Assembly: GCA_029009035.1 (NCBI GenBank)
Contig: JAQXJQ010000127.1
Span: 1-24,608 of the forward strand
Reading direction: 5' to 3'
Length of the DNA stretch: 24,608 nucleotides
From: Oscillospiraceae bacterium
GTDB lineage: Bacteria > Bacillota > Clostridia > Oscillospirales > Oscillospiraceae
Made by a program: the position numbers and the translations under genes. The notes under the pieces were generated by a model, which searched no databases, had not been told where the DNA came from, and saw only the letters and a list, made by a program, of their open reading frames with translations. Below, piece after piece: positions 1-7,613 of the stretch. Every line of letters starts with the position of its first letter. The first letter of the stretch is position 1.

Positions 1-461
1 AGCCAGCGGGGATGGCTGTATTTTACAGACAGATTTTCCATCTCATCCGGGCCGGAAGGCTGAGGCAGCGCCTCGCAGCGCAGAACGGAGCGCAGGATGC
101 CGTTTACCATGCCGGAGGCGCGGGGATTGCGGCAATGGCGCTTTGCCATATTGACCGCCTCGTTGACAGCGGCGCTGTTGGGGATGCGGTCCATAAAGAG
201 GATCTGATACATGGCAACACGAAGGGTACACAGGACCTTCAGATCCAGCTTGTTCAGCGGCATACTGGAAAAAGCCGCCAGGTGCCAATCGATCAGGATC
301 CGGTTCTGGAGCGTACCGAAGCAAAGTCTTGTGGCCAGGGCAGCGTCACGCCCGTCCAGATTTTGTTCCCGCAGCATACGCTTCAGATGTCCGTCCGACC
401 AGGCGCCCTGTTTTTCGCAGGCGGCAAGGGTCAGCATCGCGACCTCTCTGGCTGTGGCCAC
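1..461 (-). CDS. rsmB: 16S rRNA (cytosine-967-C5)-methyltransferase RsmB, N-terminal part (runs off left edge)
   Basis: Translation of the minus strand gives about 153 residues of the NusB-like RNA-binding domain that precedes the SAM-dependent methyltransferase domain in RsmB/Sun. Recognisable family segments are GAWSD near residue 20, LDGRDAALA near 37-45, FGTLQNR, PLNKLD, DRIPNSAAVNEAVNMAKRH, NPRASGMVNGILRS and the later KYSHPRW. The enzyme methylates C967 of 16S rRNA in the cytoplasm; the catalytic domain lies outside the window. The start is taken as GTG at 459-461 (reading M-A-T-A-R-E-V-A) because an AAGGAG element sits 8 nt upstream. An ATG two bases earlier is in the wrong frame. It follows fmt by 36 nt, the usual fmt-rsmB order, and is presumably co-transcribed from the cdaA or yicC side. 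Confidence 0.93.
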   Translation of the reverse strand, partial: MATAREVAMLTLAACEKQGAWSDGHLKRMLREQNLDGRDAALATRLCFGTLQNRILIDWHLAAFSSMPLNKLDLKVLCTLRVAMYQILFMDRIPNSAAVNEAVNMAKRHCRNPRASGMVNGILRSVLRCEALPQPSGPDEMENLSVKYSHPRW

Positions 462-497
462 ATGATCCGCTCCTTTCTCCGGTGTTATCGTATCAAA

Positions 498-1415
498 TCA
501 AAGCCTGATGGGATGGCCCATCAAAAACGCGGTGGCAGCCATCCGCTTTTTGCCGTCCGGCTGCAGCTCCAGAATTTCCAGCACTTCACCGTTCCCGCAG
601 GCCACTTCCAGCCCTTTCTTATCCGCGCGAACAATGGTCCCGGGGGCCTGATCCACAGAGCGGCCGGTGATGGCTGTTTTGAAGATCTTGCAGCGCACGC
701 CGTCAATTTCCGCCGTGGCGGAGGGCCAGGGACAGAGACCGCGCACCTGATCGTGGATCTTGCGGGCGGGGTCCTCCCAGCAGATGGGAGAAAGCTCTCT
801 AGACAGCATAGGAGCGTAGCAGGACAGGCTGTCATCCTGAGGAACGGAGGAGACACCGTGCTCCTCCATTTCCGCCACCACATTTGTCACCAATTCAGCA
901 CCCATTTCCGCCAAACGGTCATGGAGCTGCTGCGCGTCTTCCTCCAGTGAGATGGGGGTGGAAGCGGAGGCAATGATGTCGCCGGTGTCCAGTCCTTCGG
1001 CCATATACATGATGGTGACGCCGCTCTCGTCCTCACCGTTCAAAATGGCCCAGTTGATGGGGGCGGCGCCCCGGTATTTGGGAAGCAGAGAGGAATGAAC
1101 ATTGATACAGCCCTTAGCAGGCAGTTCCAGAATGTCCACCGGCAGGATCTTGCCATAGGCGGCAACGACGATGAGCTGGGGCTGCAGCTCCCTGAGAATG
1201 GCCAGCGCCTCACCGTCCCGCATTTTGGCGGGCTGATACACGGGAATATCAACTGTCAAAGCATACTCCTTGACAGGCGTTGGCTGGAGCTTCATTCCAC
1301 GGTTTTTCGGTTTGTCAGGCTGGGTGAAAACGCCGCAGATATCATGACCTGCGGCGACCAGGGCCTTCAGAGAGGGAACTGCGAACTCCGGCGTTCCCAT
1401 AAAGACGATCCTCAC
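498..1415 (-). CDS. fmt: Methionyl-tRNA formyltransferase
   Basis: This 305-residue protein transfers a formyl group from 10-formyl-tetrahydrofolate to Met-tRNA(fMet) before translation initiation. It starts with the Rossmann-like MRIVFMGTPEFAVPSL. The family signature NVHSSLLPKYRGAAPINWAI lies at 105-124, giving the catalytic Asn105 and His107. Asp143 lies in EGLDTGDI, the equivalent of E. coli Asp144. The C-terminal OB-fold tRNA-binding domain follows (about 205-305). Length matches the family (about 310). The ATG overlaps the end of def by 4 nt (ATGA), so the two are translationally coupled. Formylation here and deformylation by def form one cycle. Confidence 0.97.
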   Translation of the reverse strand: MRIVFMGTPEFAVPSLKALVAAGHDICGVFTQPDKPKNRGMKLQPTPVKEYALTVDIPVYQPAKMRDGEALAILRELQPQLIVVAAYGKILPVDILELPAKGCINVHSSLLPKYRGAAPINWAILNGEDESGVTIMYMAEGLDTGDIIASASTPISLEEDAQQLHDRLAEMGAELVTNVVAEMEEHGVSSVPQDDSLSCYAPMLSRELSPICWEDPARKIHDQVRGLCPWPSATAEIDGVRCKIFKTAITGRSVDQAPGTIVRADKKGLEVACGNGEVLEILELQPDGKKRMAATAFLMGHPIRL

Positions 1416-1900
1416 GAATTGGCCTCCTCCATTGCGTCAAGCTCATCAGGCGTATAGAGCTCCTGAGCCAGCTCGGTGAACAGGTGGCCGTCCAGATGGG
1501 CCAGCTCATGGCAGAAGCAGCGGGCAGTGATCTCCTCACCGCTGACCTCAAAGGTGTTGCCGTTGCGGTCCTGAGCACGGACGGTGACCTTCATGGGGCG
1601 GGTGACCACACCGTATTTCCCGGGAACGGAGAGGCAACCCTCCAGCCCGGTCTGCTCCCCTTCCTCATGGATGATTACAGGGTTTACCAGCTCGATGGGG
1701 TTATCCTCGGCGTCGATGACAACAGCCACACGGCGGAGAATACCGATCTGAGGTGCGGCCAGGCCCACGCCGTTGGCGTCAGCGAGGGTCTCCTTCATAT
1801 CGTCCAGCAGGATGTGCAGGCGGTCATCGAATTTCTCCACAGGGCGGCATACTTTTGCCAGAACAGGATCGCCCTCGGTAATAATGGTTCTCAGTGCCAA
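1412..1900 (-). CDS. def: Peptide deformylase (TTG start)
   Basis: A 162-residue metalloenzyme that removes the formyl group from the N-terminal fMet of nascent proteins at the ribosome exit. The three family motifs are present: GVGLAAPQ at 44-51, EGCLSVP at 87-93 (metal ligand Cys89) and HELAHLDG at 131-138 (ligands His131 and His135, catalytic Glu132). The start is the TTG at 1898-1900 (reading M-A-L-R-T-I-I-T-E-G). A GGAGG lies 8 nt upstream of it, and the family begins at this point. Extending to the upstream ATG at 1945 would overlap priA by 26 nt and add a non-conserved peptide. One position in the third motif is unusual: Ala134 stands where Asp or Glu is normally seen. It overlaps fmt by 4 nt and lies 19 nt after priA. 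Confidence 0.95.
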   Translation of the reverse strand: MALRTIITEGDPVLAKVCRPVEKFDDRLHILLDDMKETLADANGVGLAAPQIGILRRVAVVIDAEDNPIELVNPVIIHEEGEQTGLEGCLSVPGKYGVVTRPMKVTVRAQDRNGNTFEVSGEEITARCFCHELAHLDGHLFTELAQELYTPDELDAMEEANS

Positions 1901-1919
1901 TTTAAATTCCTCCCTTTGA

Positions 1920-4391
1920 TCAGTCAGGCGGATCGAAATCCGCAAAAAAGGTCACATTTTTGTTCTGTTTATCGGTCTGCGCTTTGCGCAGAAGATGCGC
2001 TGTCAGCTGTCGGACCTCCCGGTTGTTTTGGGTATACATGGTCAGCCGATAGCGGTATCGGTTATTGATTTTTGCAACAGGTGCCGGTGCGGGACCAAGC
2101 AGTTGGAAGTCCCATTGGCTGTACGGCGGCTGCTGCAGGGCGCGGTTCAGCGCGTCACGCAAAAGGGTGCATCCGCGAAGCACCGCGGTCTCCTCCGGAC
2201 CTGATGCGCTGATGACCAGCACCTCGCTGAAGGGCGGCTGCCTGCGCAGTCGCCGCATACGCAGTTCCTGCTCATAAAAGCTGCCGTAATCCTGTGCGGC
2301 TGCGCTGAGGATCACATCGTTTCCGGGGGTACAGGTCTGAATGATGGCTCTCCCCTGTTTGCTTCCCCGTCCGGACCGTCCCACGACCTGAGTCAGGAGA
2401 GAGAAGGTCCTCTCCCCCGCCCGATAATCCTCGGCATAGAGAGACTGGTCAGCGGAGAGCACGCCCACCAGGGTGACATTTTCAAAGTCCAGCCCTTTGG
2501 CGATCATCTGGGTGCCCAGCAAAATGGGGATACGCTTGGAGCTAAACCGCTCCAAAATCGCATCGTGGCTGTTGGTGGCGGTGACGGTATCCGTATCCAT
2601 GCGGAGGATCTCCGTATGGGGAAACAGCGCTTGAAGCTCGCTTTCCGCCTTCTGGGTGCCGATTCCCACGAACTCCAAAATACCTCCGCATTCCGAACAT
2701 ACAGCGGCGGACAAAGGCTGGGAGTGGCCGCAGTAGTGGCACATCAGCCGATGGTTGGCAGAGTGATAGGTAAGGTGGGCCGAGCAGCGCGGGCAGGACG
2801 GCGATGCGCCGCACTCTCCGCATACGGCCATGCGGTTGGCGCCCCGCCGGTTGAGGAACAAGATCGCCTGCTCTCCTCGCTCTATGGTGGCGGCAAGCTC
2901 GTCACGAAGTCTTCGGCTGATGCAGGAGCCGTTCCCCTGCCGCAGTTCCTGCTTCATGTCGATGATCTCGACATGGGGCAAAGCCTGTGCATTAAACCGG
3001 ACCGGCAGCTCAAAAAGATGGTACTGGCCGCCTCTTGCGTGGTACATTGTTTCCACCGCGGGGGTGGCGGAGCCCAACAGGAGCAGGGCGTCATGCTTGG
3101 CGCAGCGATATTTCGCCACATCACGGGCGTGATAACGGGGGTTCTGCTCCGATTTATAGGATGGCTCCTGCTCTTCGTCCATGATAATGGCGCCCAAATT
3201 CTGCGCCGGGGCAAAGACGGCGGAGCGGGTCCCCACCACCACCCGGGCCTGTCCGGTGCGCACGCGTTTCCACTCATCGTAGCGCTCGCCCGCGGACAAT
3301 CCGCTGTGCAGAAGGGCTACCTGCTCCCCGAAATGGGAGACAAAACGCTCCATGAGCTGAGGAGTCAATGCAATTTCGGGCACAAGAACGATCACAGACT
3401 TCCCATCGGCGATCAGCGCCCGGATAAGCTTGATGTAGACCAGCGTCTTTCCGCTGCCGGTCACGCCGTAAAGCAGCGCGGCGGCGGCTTTGCCGTGAGC
3501 GCATAACCGGGAGAGTCCGTCGAACGCCTGCTGCTGACAGGGGTTAAGACGGATCTCTTCCGCCCTTGGTACCCGGGCGATCTCAGGGCGGCGGAATACT
3601 TCCCTGCGTTCCAGGGAGATCAGCCCTGCCTTTTCCAGCGCGCGCAGAGTGGCTTTGGATGCGCCTGTGAAATAGCACAGTTCTTTCACTGAGACTTCGC
3701 CGGTGGCACAGAGGGTCTCCAATGCGCTGCATTGCAGCGGAGCGCGTCTGCGTTTGGAAGAGGCAGCCACCAAAGCATCTTCGGGAGGTACCGACAAACG
3801 GGCAATTTCCTCCGTTTTATCTCCGATCTTTCTGGCAATGCTGCTTTCATGGACGATGGCGCCCTTGCTTTGCAGCAAATTGAGGGCGGGACTGGGGTCT
3901 GCGGTGCCGAAGGCAAGCCTGATCTGCCGAAGCTCAGCCCAGCCGTCATTGGCGAAAAGAAGCTCCACCAGATGCTTTGCCTGGGCAGAGTTCCCCGCGG
4001 CGTCGTATGCCGCCTCGCGGTCAATATCGGGGGCAAGACGCCAGCAATCCTGCAGAGAGAACCATAATCCGGCGGGGAGCATCACTCTTGCGGCGTCATA
4101 GACTGTGCAGAAGTATCGCTCCCGCATCCAGAGCGCCAGTTGGAGCAGCTCAGGGCCAAGCATGGGCTGTTCGTCCAGCCGGGACAGGATGGGCTTCAGC
4201 TTTGGGGACGGAGCATCGTCCTCCCCGCAGGAGAGCACGATCCCGTCGCTCACCCGATTTCCCGCCCCGAAGGGGACTGCGACACGCATACCGGGCTGCA
4301 GACCGGACAGTTCATCGGGCACCAGATAATCATAGGGTCGGTCAATGGCATAAACAGCGGCTGCCACTGCGATCTTTGCTATTTTTGCCAT
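1920..4391 (-). CDS. priA: Primosomal protein N' (replication restart helicase PriA)
   Basis: An 823-residue superfamily 2 DNA helicase that recognises stalled forks and reloads the replisome. In order it has the N-terminal 3'-DNA-end-binding domain (from AVYAIDRPYDYLVP), a winged-helix region (about 215-280), Walker A GVTGSGKT at 309-316, the DEAH-type box IIMDEEQEPSYKSEQNPRYH, and the eight-cysteine zinc module with four CxxC pairs (around CGECGASPSCPRC and CHYCGH, then CSECG). After these come the helicase motifs GTQMIAKGLDFENVTLVGV and QVVGRSGRG. The start is the ATG at 4389-4391, which has AAAGGTG about 6 nt upstream; a GTG three codons earlier lacks a ribosome binding site. It follows rpoZ by 43 nt, standard Clostridia/Bacilli order. 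Confidence 0.97.
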   Translation of the reverse strand: MAKIAKIAVAAAVYAIDRPYDYLVPDELSGLQPGMRVAVPFGAGNRVSDGIVLSCGEDDAPSPKLKPILSRLDEQPMLGPELLQLALWMRERYFCTVYDAARVMLPAGLWFSLQDCWRLAPDIDREAAYDAAGNSAQAKHLVELLFANDGWAELRQIRLAFGTADPSPALNLLQSKGAIVHESSIARKIGDKTEEIARLSVPPEDALVAASSKRRRAPLQCSALETLCATGEVSVKELCYFTGASKATLRALEKAGLISLERREVFRRPEIARVPRAEEIRLNPCQQQAFDGLSRLCAHGKAAAALLYGVTGSGKTLVYIKLIRALIADGKSVIVLVPEIALTPQLMERFVSHFGEQVALLHSGLSAGERYDEWKRVRTGQARVVVGTRSAVFAPAQNLGAIIMDEEQEPSYKSEQNPRYHARDVAKYRCAKHDALLLLGSATPAVETMYHARGGQYHLFELPVRFNAQALPHVEIIDMKQELRQGNGSCISRRLRDELAATIERGEQAILFLNRRGANRMAVCGECGASPSCPRCSAHLTYHSANHRLMCHYCGHSQPLSAAVCSECGGILEFVGIGTQKAESELQALFPHTEILRMDTDTVTATNSHDAILERFSSKRIPILLGTQMIAKGLDFENVTLVGVLSADQSLYAEDYRAGERTFSLLTQVVGRSGRGSKQGRAIIQTCTPGNDVILSAAAQDYGSFYEQELRMRRLRRQPPFSEVLVISASGPEETAVLRGCTLLRDALNRALQQPPYSQWDFQLLGPAPAPVAKINNRYRYRLTMYTQNNREVRQLTAHLLRKAQTDKQNKNVTFFADFDPPD

Positions 4392-4434
4392 GGCAGCCAC
4401 CTTTCATCCACGAGAAATGCGCAGCGTGTTCCGC

Positions 4435-4647
4435 TCAGGCCTCCTCGGCCTCGCTGTTGGGATCAATCACGATCAGGCCGTCAGCCACTTCCTTAACGGC
4501 CATGGAGACGGTCTTCTCGGTCAGAGGGATGCCGCTGTGCTCGGCCTCAACGGCGATCTTGCGGGCACGGTTGGCAACAACGTTCACCAGCATATAGCGG
4601 CTGGGGACATTCTTCAGCAGGTCATTCATAGCGGGATAGAGCAGCAT
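4435..4647 (-). CDS. rpoZ: DNA-directed RNA polymerase omega subunit
   Basis: A 70-residue small subunit that binds beta' and helps RNA polymerase assembly. The N-terminal pattern MLLYPAMNDLLKNVPSRYMLVNVVANRARKIA matches RpoZ of Firmicutes (Ser-Arg-Tyr, then V-x-A-x-R-A-R-x-I). It is followed by a segment with VSMAVKEVADGLI and an acidic C-terminus. AAAGGAA lies 9 nt before the ATG. It sits 26 nt after gmk, the conserved gmk-rpoZ pairing. Confidence 0.93.
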   Translation of the reverse strand: MLLYPAMNDLLKNVPSRYMLVNVVANRARKIAVEAEHSGIPLTEKTVSMAVKEVADGLIVIDPNSEAEEA

Positions 4648-4673
4648 AGTAATCAGTTCCTTTCCATATTCGG

Positions 4674-5294
4674 TCAGCCGATGATATCTTCGGCCAGGTG
4701 GATTCTTTTATTTGTGCGGCAGTGTCGGGAGATGAGGATGGATCTGAGTTCATCCGCAGCGTGCTCGACAGTGTCGTTGACAACAATGTAATCATAGTCT
4801 CCGCAGCCGCGGCATTCTTCACGGGCACGCTCCAGCCGCCGGAGGATGACATCCTCGGAGTCGGTGTTGCGGCCGTGGAGCCGGCGGGACAGTTCCTCCA
4901 GAGAGGGGGGGATCACGAAGATAGAGACAGCCTCCGGGCACTTGGCGCGCACCTTGCCGGCGCCCTGGACCTCAATGTCCAGCAGCACATCCACGCCGTG
5001 ATCCAGATGGTCGCGGATGACCTTCATGGAGGTGCCGTAATAGTTGCCCACATACTGGGCATACTCCAACAGTTCGTCGGCGGCGATCATTCGTTCAAAC
5101 TCTTCTTTGGACACAAAGTTGTAATTGACGCCGTCCACTTCACCGGGGCGAGGCGCTCTGGTGGTAAAGGAGACGGAAAAATGGATATCCTTACGGATCT
5201 TCAGCAGTTGGGCAATGACTGTGCTTTTCCCCACTCCGGAGGGGCCGGAAAGCACGATCAGCTCCCCTTTTTCGGTTTGGCTGGGTTCGATCAT
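4674..5294 (-). CDS. gmk: Guanylate kinase
   Basis: A 206-residue cytosolic enzyme that converts GMP to GDP with ATP. It shows the P-loop GPSGVGKST at 17-25, the GMP-binding region SFTTRAPRPGEVDGVNY, and FLEYA-like LLEYAQYVGNYYGT. Then follow DVLLDIEVQGAGKVR, the lid with RLHGRNTDSEDVILRRL, and the terminal YDYIVVNDTVEHAADELRSI. The length is typical. The ATG overlaps the end of remA by 4 nt (ATGA). In this order (yicC-remA-gmk-rpoZ) it is a hallmark of Firmicutes. Confidence 0.97.
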   Translation of the reverse strand: MIEPSQTEKGELIVLSGPSGVGKSTVIAQLLKIRKDIHFSVSFTTRAPRPGEVDGVNYNFVSKEEFERMIAADELLEYAQYVGNYYGTSMKVIRDHLDHGVDVLLDIEVQGAGKVRAKCPEAVSIFVIPPSLEELSRRLHGRNTDSEDVILRRLERAREECRGCGDYDYIVVNDTVEHAADELRSILISRHCRTNKRIHLAEDIIG

Positions 5295-5557
5295 TCTCTC
5301 TCTTCCTCACTCTCTGTATCTTCCTGATCGGTACAACGGGCAATGATGCTCTCCGGTGTCAGGGACGACCAGATCACATGACCGCTGTCCATGATCAGCA
5401 CGGACTTGGTCTTCCGTCCAAAGCTGGCGTCGATCAGCACGCCGCCCTCGCGGGCCTCTTGCCCCAAACGCTTGATGGGGGCGGATTCCGGGCTGACCAC
5501 CGCCACAATGCGGCGGGCTGACACGGCGTTGCCGAAACCGATGTTGATCAGCTTCAT
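5291..5557 (-). CDS. remA: RemA family extracellular matrix regulator (DUF370)
   Basis: An 88-residue DUF370 protein: MKLINIGFGNAVSARRIVAVVSPESAPIKRL, then EAREGGVLIDASFGRKTKSVLIMDSGHVIWSSLTPESI. In Bacillus subtilis RemA is a DNA-binding activator of biofilm matrix operons. In most Clostridia its targets are unknown, so the role here is inferred from family only. The family core is complete, with an additional acidic tail (DQEDTESEEERE). A perfect AGGAGG-type site precedes the ATG. It lies 18 nt after yicC and overlaps gmk. Confidence 0.92.
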   Translation of the reverse strand: MKLINIGFGNAVSARRIVAVVSPESAPIKRLGQEAREGGVLIDASFGRKTKSVLIMDSGHVIWSSLTPESIIARCTDQEDTESEEERE

Positions 5558-5575
5558 TGCAGAGACCTCCTGTCC

Positions 5576-6463
5576 TTACTCAATATTCTGGACCTGTTCA
5601 CGGATCTTCTCGATCTCGGCCTTGATATCCACCACCGTGCGGGTGATCTCAATATCGCTGCACTTGGAACCGATGGTATTGGCCTCCCGGTTGAATTCCT
5701 GACTGAGAAAATCCAGCTTCCGGCCCACGGCGCCGCCGCGGGTCAGCATCTCGCGCAGCTGGGACAGATGGCTGTGCAGGCGGACGGTCTCCTCATCCAC
5801 AGCCACTTTGTCGGCAAAAATAGCGGCCTCGGTCAGGATACGGCCTTCGTCGATCTGCGTGTTCTGAAGCACCTCCCGCATCTTGGCCTCCAGCCGTGCG
5901 CGGTACTCGGAAACTGTCTCGGGAGAGCGGGCCTCCACCGCGCAGGTGAGCTTCTCAATGGTGTCGGCACGGCTCAAAATGTCGGCAGCCAGCTTTTCGC
6001 CCTCCCGTTCGCGCATGGTGTTAAAGTCGTCCACAGCACGGCTCAGCACATCCAGCAGCTGTCCCTTGACCGCCTCCATGTCCTCCTCCTGCTTTTCCAC
6101 CAGCAGAACATCGGGGAAACGGGCCAGGTCGGTGGCATAATAGTTCATCTTGACCTTCTGTCCGCCGCCAAGCTCGTATAACCGCCACAAAGCGTCGATA
6201 TACGCCTTGGCCAGTTCCTCGTTCACGGTGACGGACAGCGCCTCTCCCCCTGTGTGGGCGATGTTTACAAACACATCCACCTTGCCGCGCCCTACCTTGC
6301 TCTGAACGCACTCTTTCAAAGCGTCCTCCGCAAAGATGTAGGTGCGGGGCATCTTTACGCTGCAGTCCAGGTAGCGGTTGTTCACGGAGCGCAGCTCGAT
6401 GGTGATGGTGACGCCCTCATAAACGCCCTCTGCCCGGCCGTAGCCGGTCATACTTCTGATCAT
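5576..6463 (-). CDS. yicC: YicC/YloC family endoribonuclease
   Basis: A 295-residue protein with the invariant start MIRSMTGYGRAE, followed by ELRSVNNRYLDCSVKMPR, and the DUF1732 C-terminus: DKVAVDEETVRLHSHLSQLREML, then GRKLDFLSQEFNREANTIGSKCSD and a final VVDIKAEIEKIREQVQNIE. E. coli YicC is a hexameric RNA-clamping endoribonuclease implicated in small-RNA turnover; action in this organism is inferred. The start at 6461-6463 is kept because MIRSMTGYG is the family form; the ribosome site (AGGG, about 10 nt away) is modest. It follows the membrane-protein gene by 14 nt and leads the yicC-remA-gmk-rpoZ set. Confidence 0.95.
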   Translation of the reverse strand: MIRSMTGYGRAEGVYEGVTITIELRSVNNRYLDCSVKMPRTYIFAEDALKECVQSKVGRGKVDVFVNIAHTGGEALSVTVNEELAKAYIDALWRLYELGGGQKVKMNYYATDLARFPDVLLVEKQEEDMEAVKGQLLDVLSRAVDDFNTMREREGEKLAADILSRADTIEKLTCAVEARSPETVSEYRARLEAKMREVLQNTQIDEGRILTEAAIFADKVAVDEETVRLHSHLSQLREMLTRGGAVGRKLDFLSQEFNREANTIGSKCSDIEITRTVVDIKAEIEKIREQVQNIE

Positions 6464-6477
6464 GATACATCCCTGCC

Positions 6478-6999
6478 TTATCTGATCGCCCGGTCAATTC
6501 GGGCAATATAAAATGCGATCAATTTGGTCACGCCAAAATCATAGATGAGAAACACAACATTTGCCGCCAGATAGAGCAGCCAAACCCTGTGAAGCGCCGA
6601 AGGGAGAGAGTTGAGCACCATCTGGCGCATAAACACATAGAGCGCGGTAAACGCGGCATTGAAAAACGCAAATTTCAGAATATATTCCAGCCAAAGTGTT
6701 CTCAGCCGTTCGATCAATGCCTTGAGGATGGGATAAAGGCCGAACAGTGCGGCGTACATCAGCGCGCAGAACTTTCCCGGAAGCAGAAGGAACGCCAGAA
6801 TGGAGACTCCTGCCCAACAGAGAAATGCCGCGCGCAGGGAGACTGAGATCACCACAGCGGCAGTGAACACGCCCGACAACGCCACGAGGCCCCAGTTTCC
6901 TGTGGGAACCACCGCAGCCACATAGACCAGCGCCAGGGAAAGGGCACCCAGAACGGCAGAATAAGCCACCGCTGCCGCGGACTTGCCTCGGCGCTTCAT
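6478..6999 (-). CDS. Hypothetical small integral membrane protein
   Basis: I do not recognise a named family. The 173 residues begin with a positively charged MKRRGK. They contain five or six hydrophobic helices, roughly at 10-31, 35-53, 55-73, 77-92, 105-125 and 138-156, and end with RIDRAIR. Notable segments are YAALFGLYPILKALIERLR between helices and VVFLIYDFGVTKLIAFYIARI near the end. The compact multi-helix layout is reminiscent of S-components of ECF transporters or other small permease-like proteins, but no signature confirms this. Its ATG shares one base with the stop of the upstream DnaJ-like gene (TGATG), so the two are almost certainly co-translated. It may help anchor or serve the DnaJ/DUF5685 pair. 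Confidence 0.8.
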   Translation of the reverse strand: MKRRGKSAAAVAYSAVLGALSLALVYVAAVVPTGNWGLVALSGVFTAAVVISVSLRAAFLCWAGVSILAFLLLPGKFCALMYAALFGLYPILKALIERLRTLWLEYILKFAFFNAAFTALYVFMRQMVLNSLPSALHRVWLLYLAANVVFLIYDFGVTKLIAFYIARIDRAIR

Positions 7000-7613
7000 C
7001 AGTTACAGCCTCCGCACAGGCAGTTCATGCACATGAGTGTGGTGCAGCAGTCCAAGCCATCGCATTGGGCAGAGGAGGCGTTGTTGGCGCTGCGATAGCT
7101 GTAGCCGCCCTGCTGCATCATGGAGAGGGCCTGACGGTACTCCATGTTGTTCGGTTCCATGCGGCAGGCGATCTGGTAATTCTGGCGGGCTTCATCCAGC
7201 CATCCCCTGCGGTAGGCAATGCTGCCCATGAGGAAATACCACTCGCCGGTTTTGGCCCCTGCACCCTGAAGGATCTGTTCTGCCCCGTCCAGATCGCCCA
7301 TGTTGATATACTGTCTGGCCTGGGCAAAGCTGCCGCTACCGGCGTCATAGCTCTGCTGGCGGTAGGAAGTACCGGACTGATACGCCGAGCCGGACTGATA
7401 CGCAGACTGATAGCCGCCGCTGCCGGAGCGGGTCTTGGTGATGAGATCATAGGCCTCGTTGATCTCCTTCATTTTTTCCTCCGCCAGATCGGCGAGAGGG
7501 TTATCCTGGTAGTTGTCGGGGTGATACTTGCGCGCCAAATTCCGGTATGCTTTTTTCACCTCGTCGTCAGAGGCATTCTGGCTTACGCCCAGAACTTCAT
7601 AAGGGTCTCTCAT
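6999..7613 (-). CDS. J-domain protein with TPR-like region and cysteine-rich C-terminal tail
   Basis: A 204-residue protein with an N-terminal J-domain (1-62) beginning RDPYEVLGVSQNASDDEVKKAY. The HPD motif at 31-33 is needed to stimulate Hsp70 ATPase. Residues about 61-95 form a Gly/Ser/Tyr/Gln-rich linker with a tandem SAYQSG repeat. Residues about 95-165 look like two TPR-type helical hairpins (ARQYINMGDLDGAEQIL, then WYFLMGSIAYRRGWLDEARQNYQIA). The last 21 residues hold seven cysteines (C184, C189, C190, C195, C198, C200, C203). It lacks the CXXCXGXG zinc domain of true DnaJ, so it is a specialised co-chaperone. AGGAG lies 8 nt before the start. It overlaps the DUF5685 gene by 17 nt and abuts the membrane-protein gene. 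Confidence 0.9.
   Translation of the reverse strand: MRDPYEVLGVSQNASDDEVKKAYRNLARKYHPDNYQDNPLADLAEEKMKEINEAYDLITKTRSGSGGYQSAYQSGSAYQSGTSYRQQSYDAGSGSFAQARQYINMGDLDGAEQILQGAGAKTGEWYFLMGSIAYRRGWLDEARQNYQIACRMEPNNMEYRQALSMMQQGGYSYRSANNASSAQCDGLDCCTTLMCMNCLCGGCN
7372..7407 (-). repeat. Two-copy 18-bp tandem repeat in the J-domain protein linker
   Basis: Two adjacent 18-base units, 7372-7389 and 7390-7407, share CCGGACTGATACGC and differ only near their ends. A partial third copy follows. They encode the repeated hexapeptide SAYQSG in the low-complexity linker after the J-domain. Such short in-frame repeats can vary in copy number by slippage. Confidence 0.75.

Noticed and set aside
1901..1945. 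15-residue N-terminal extension of peptide deformylase
   Set aside because: It would overlap the end of priA; the TTG at 1900 has a well-spaced GGAGG and the family begins there.
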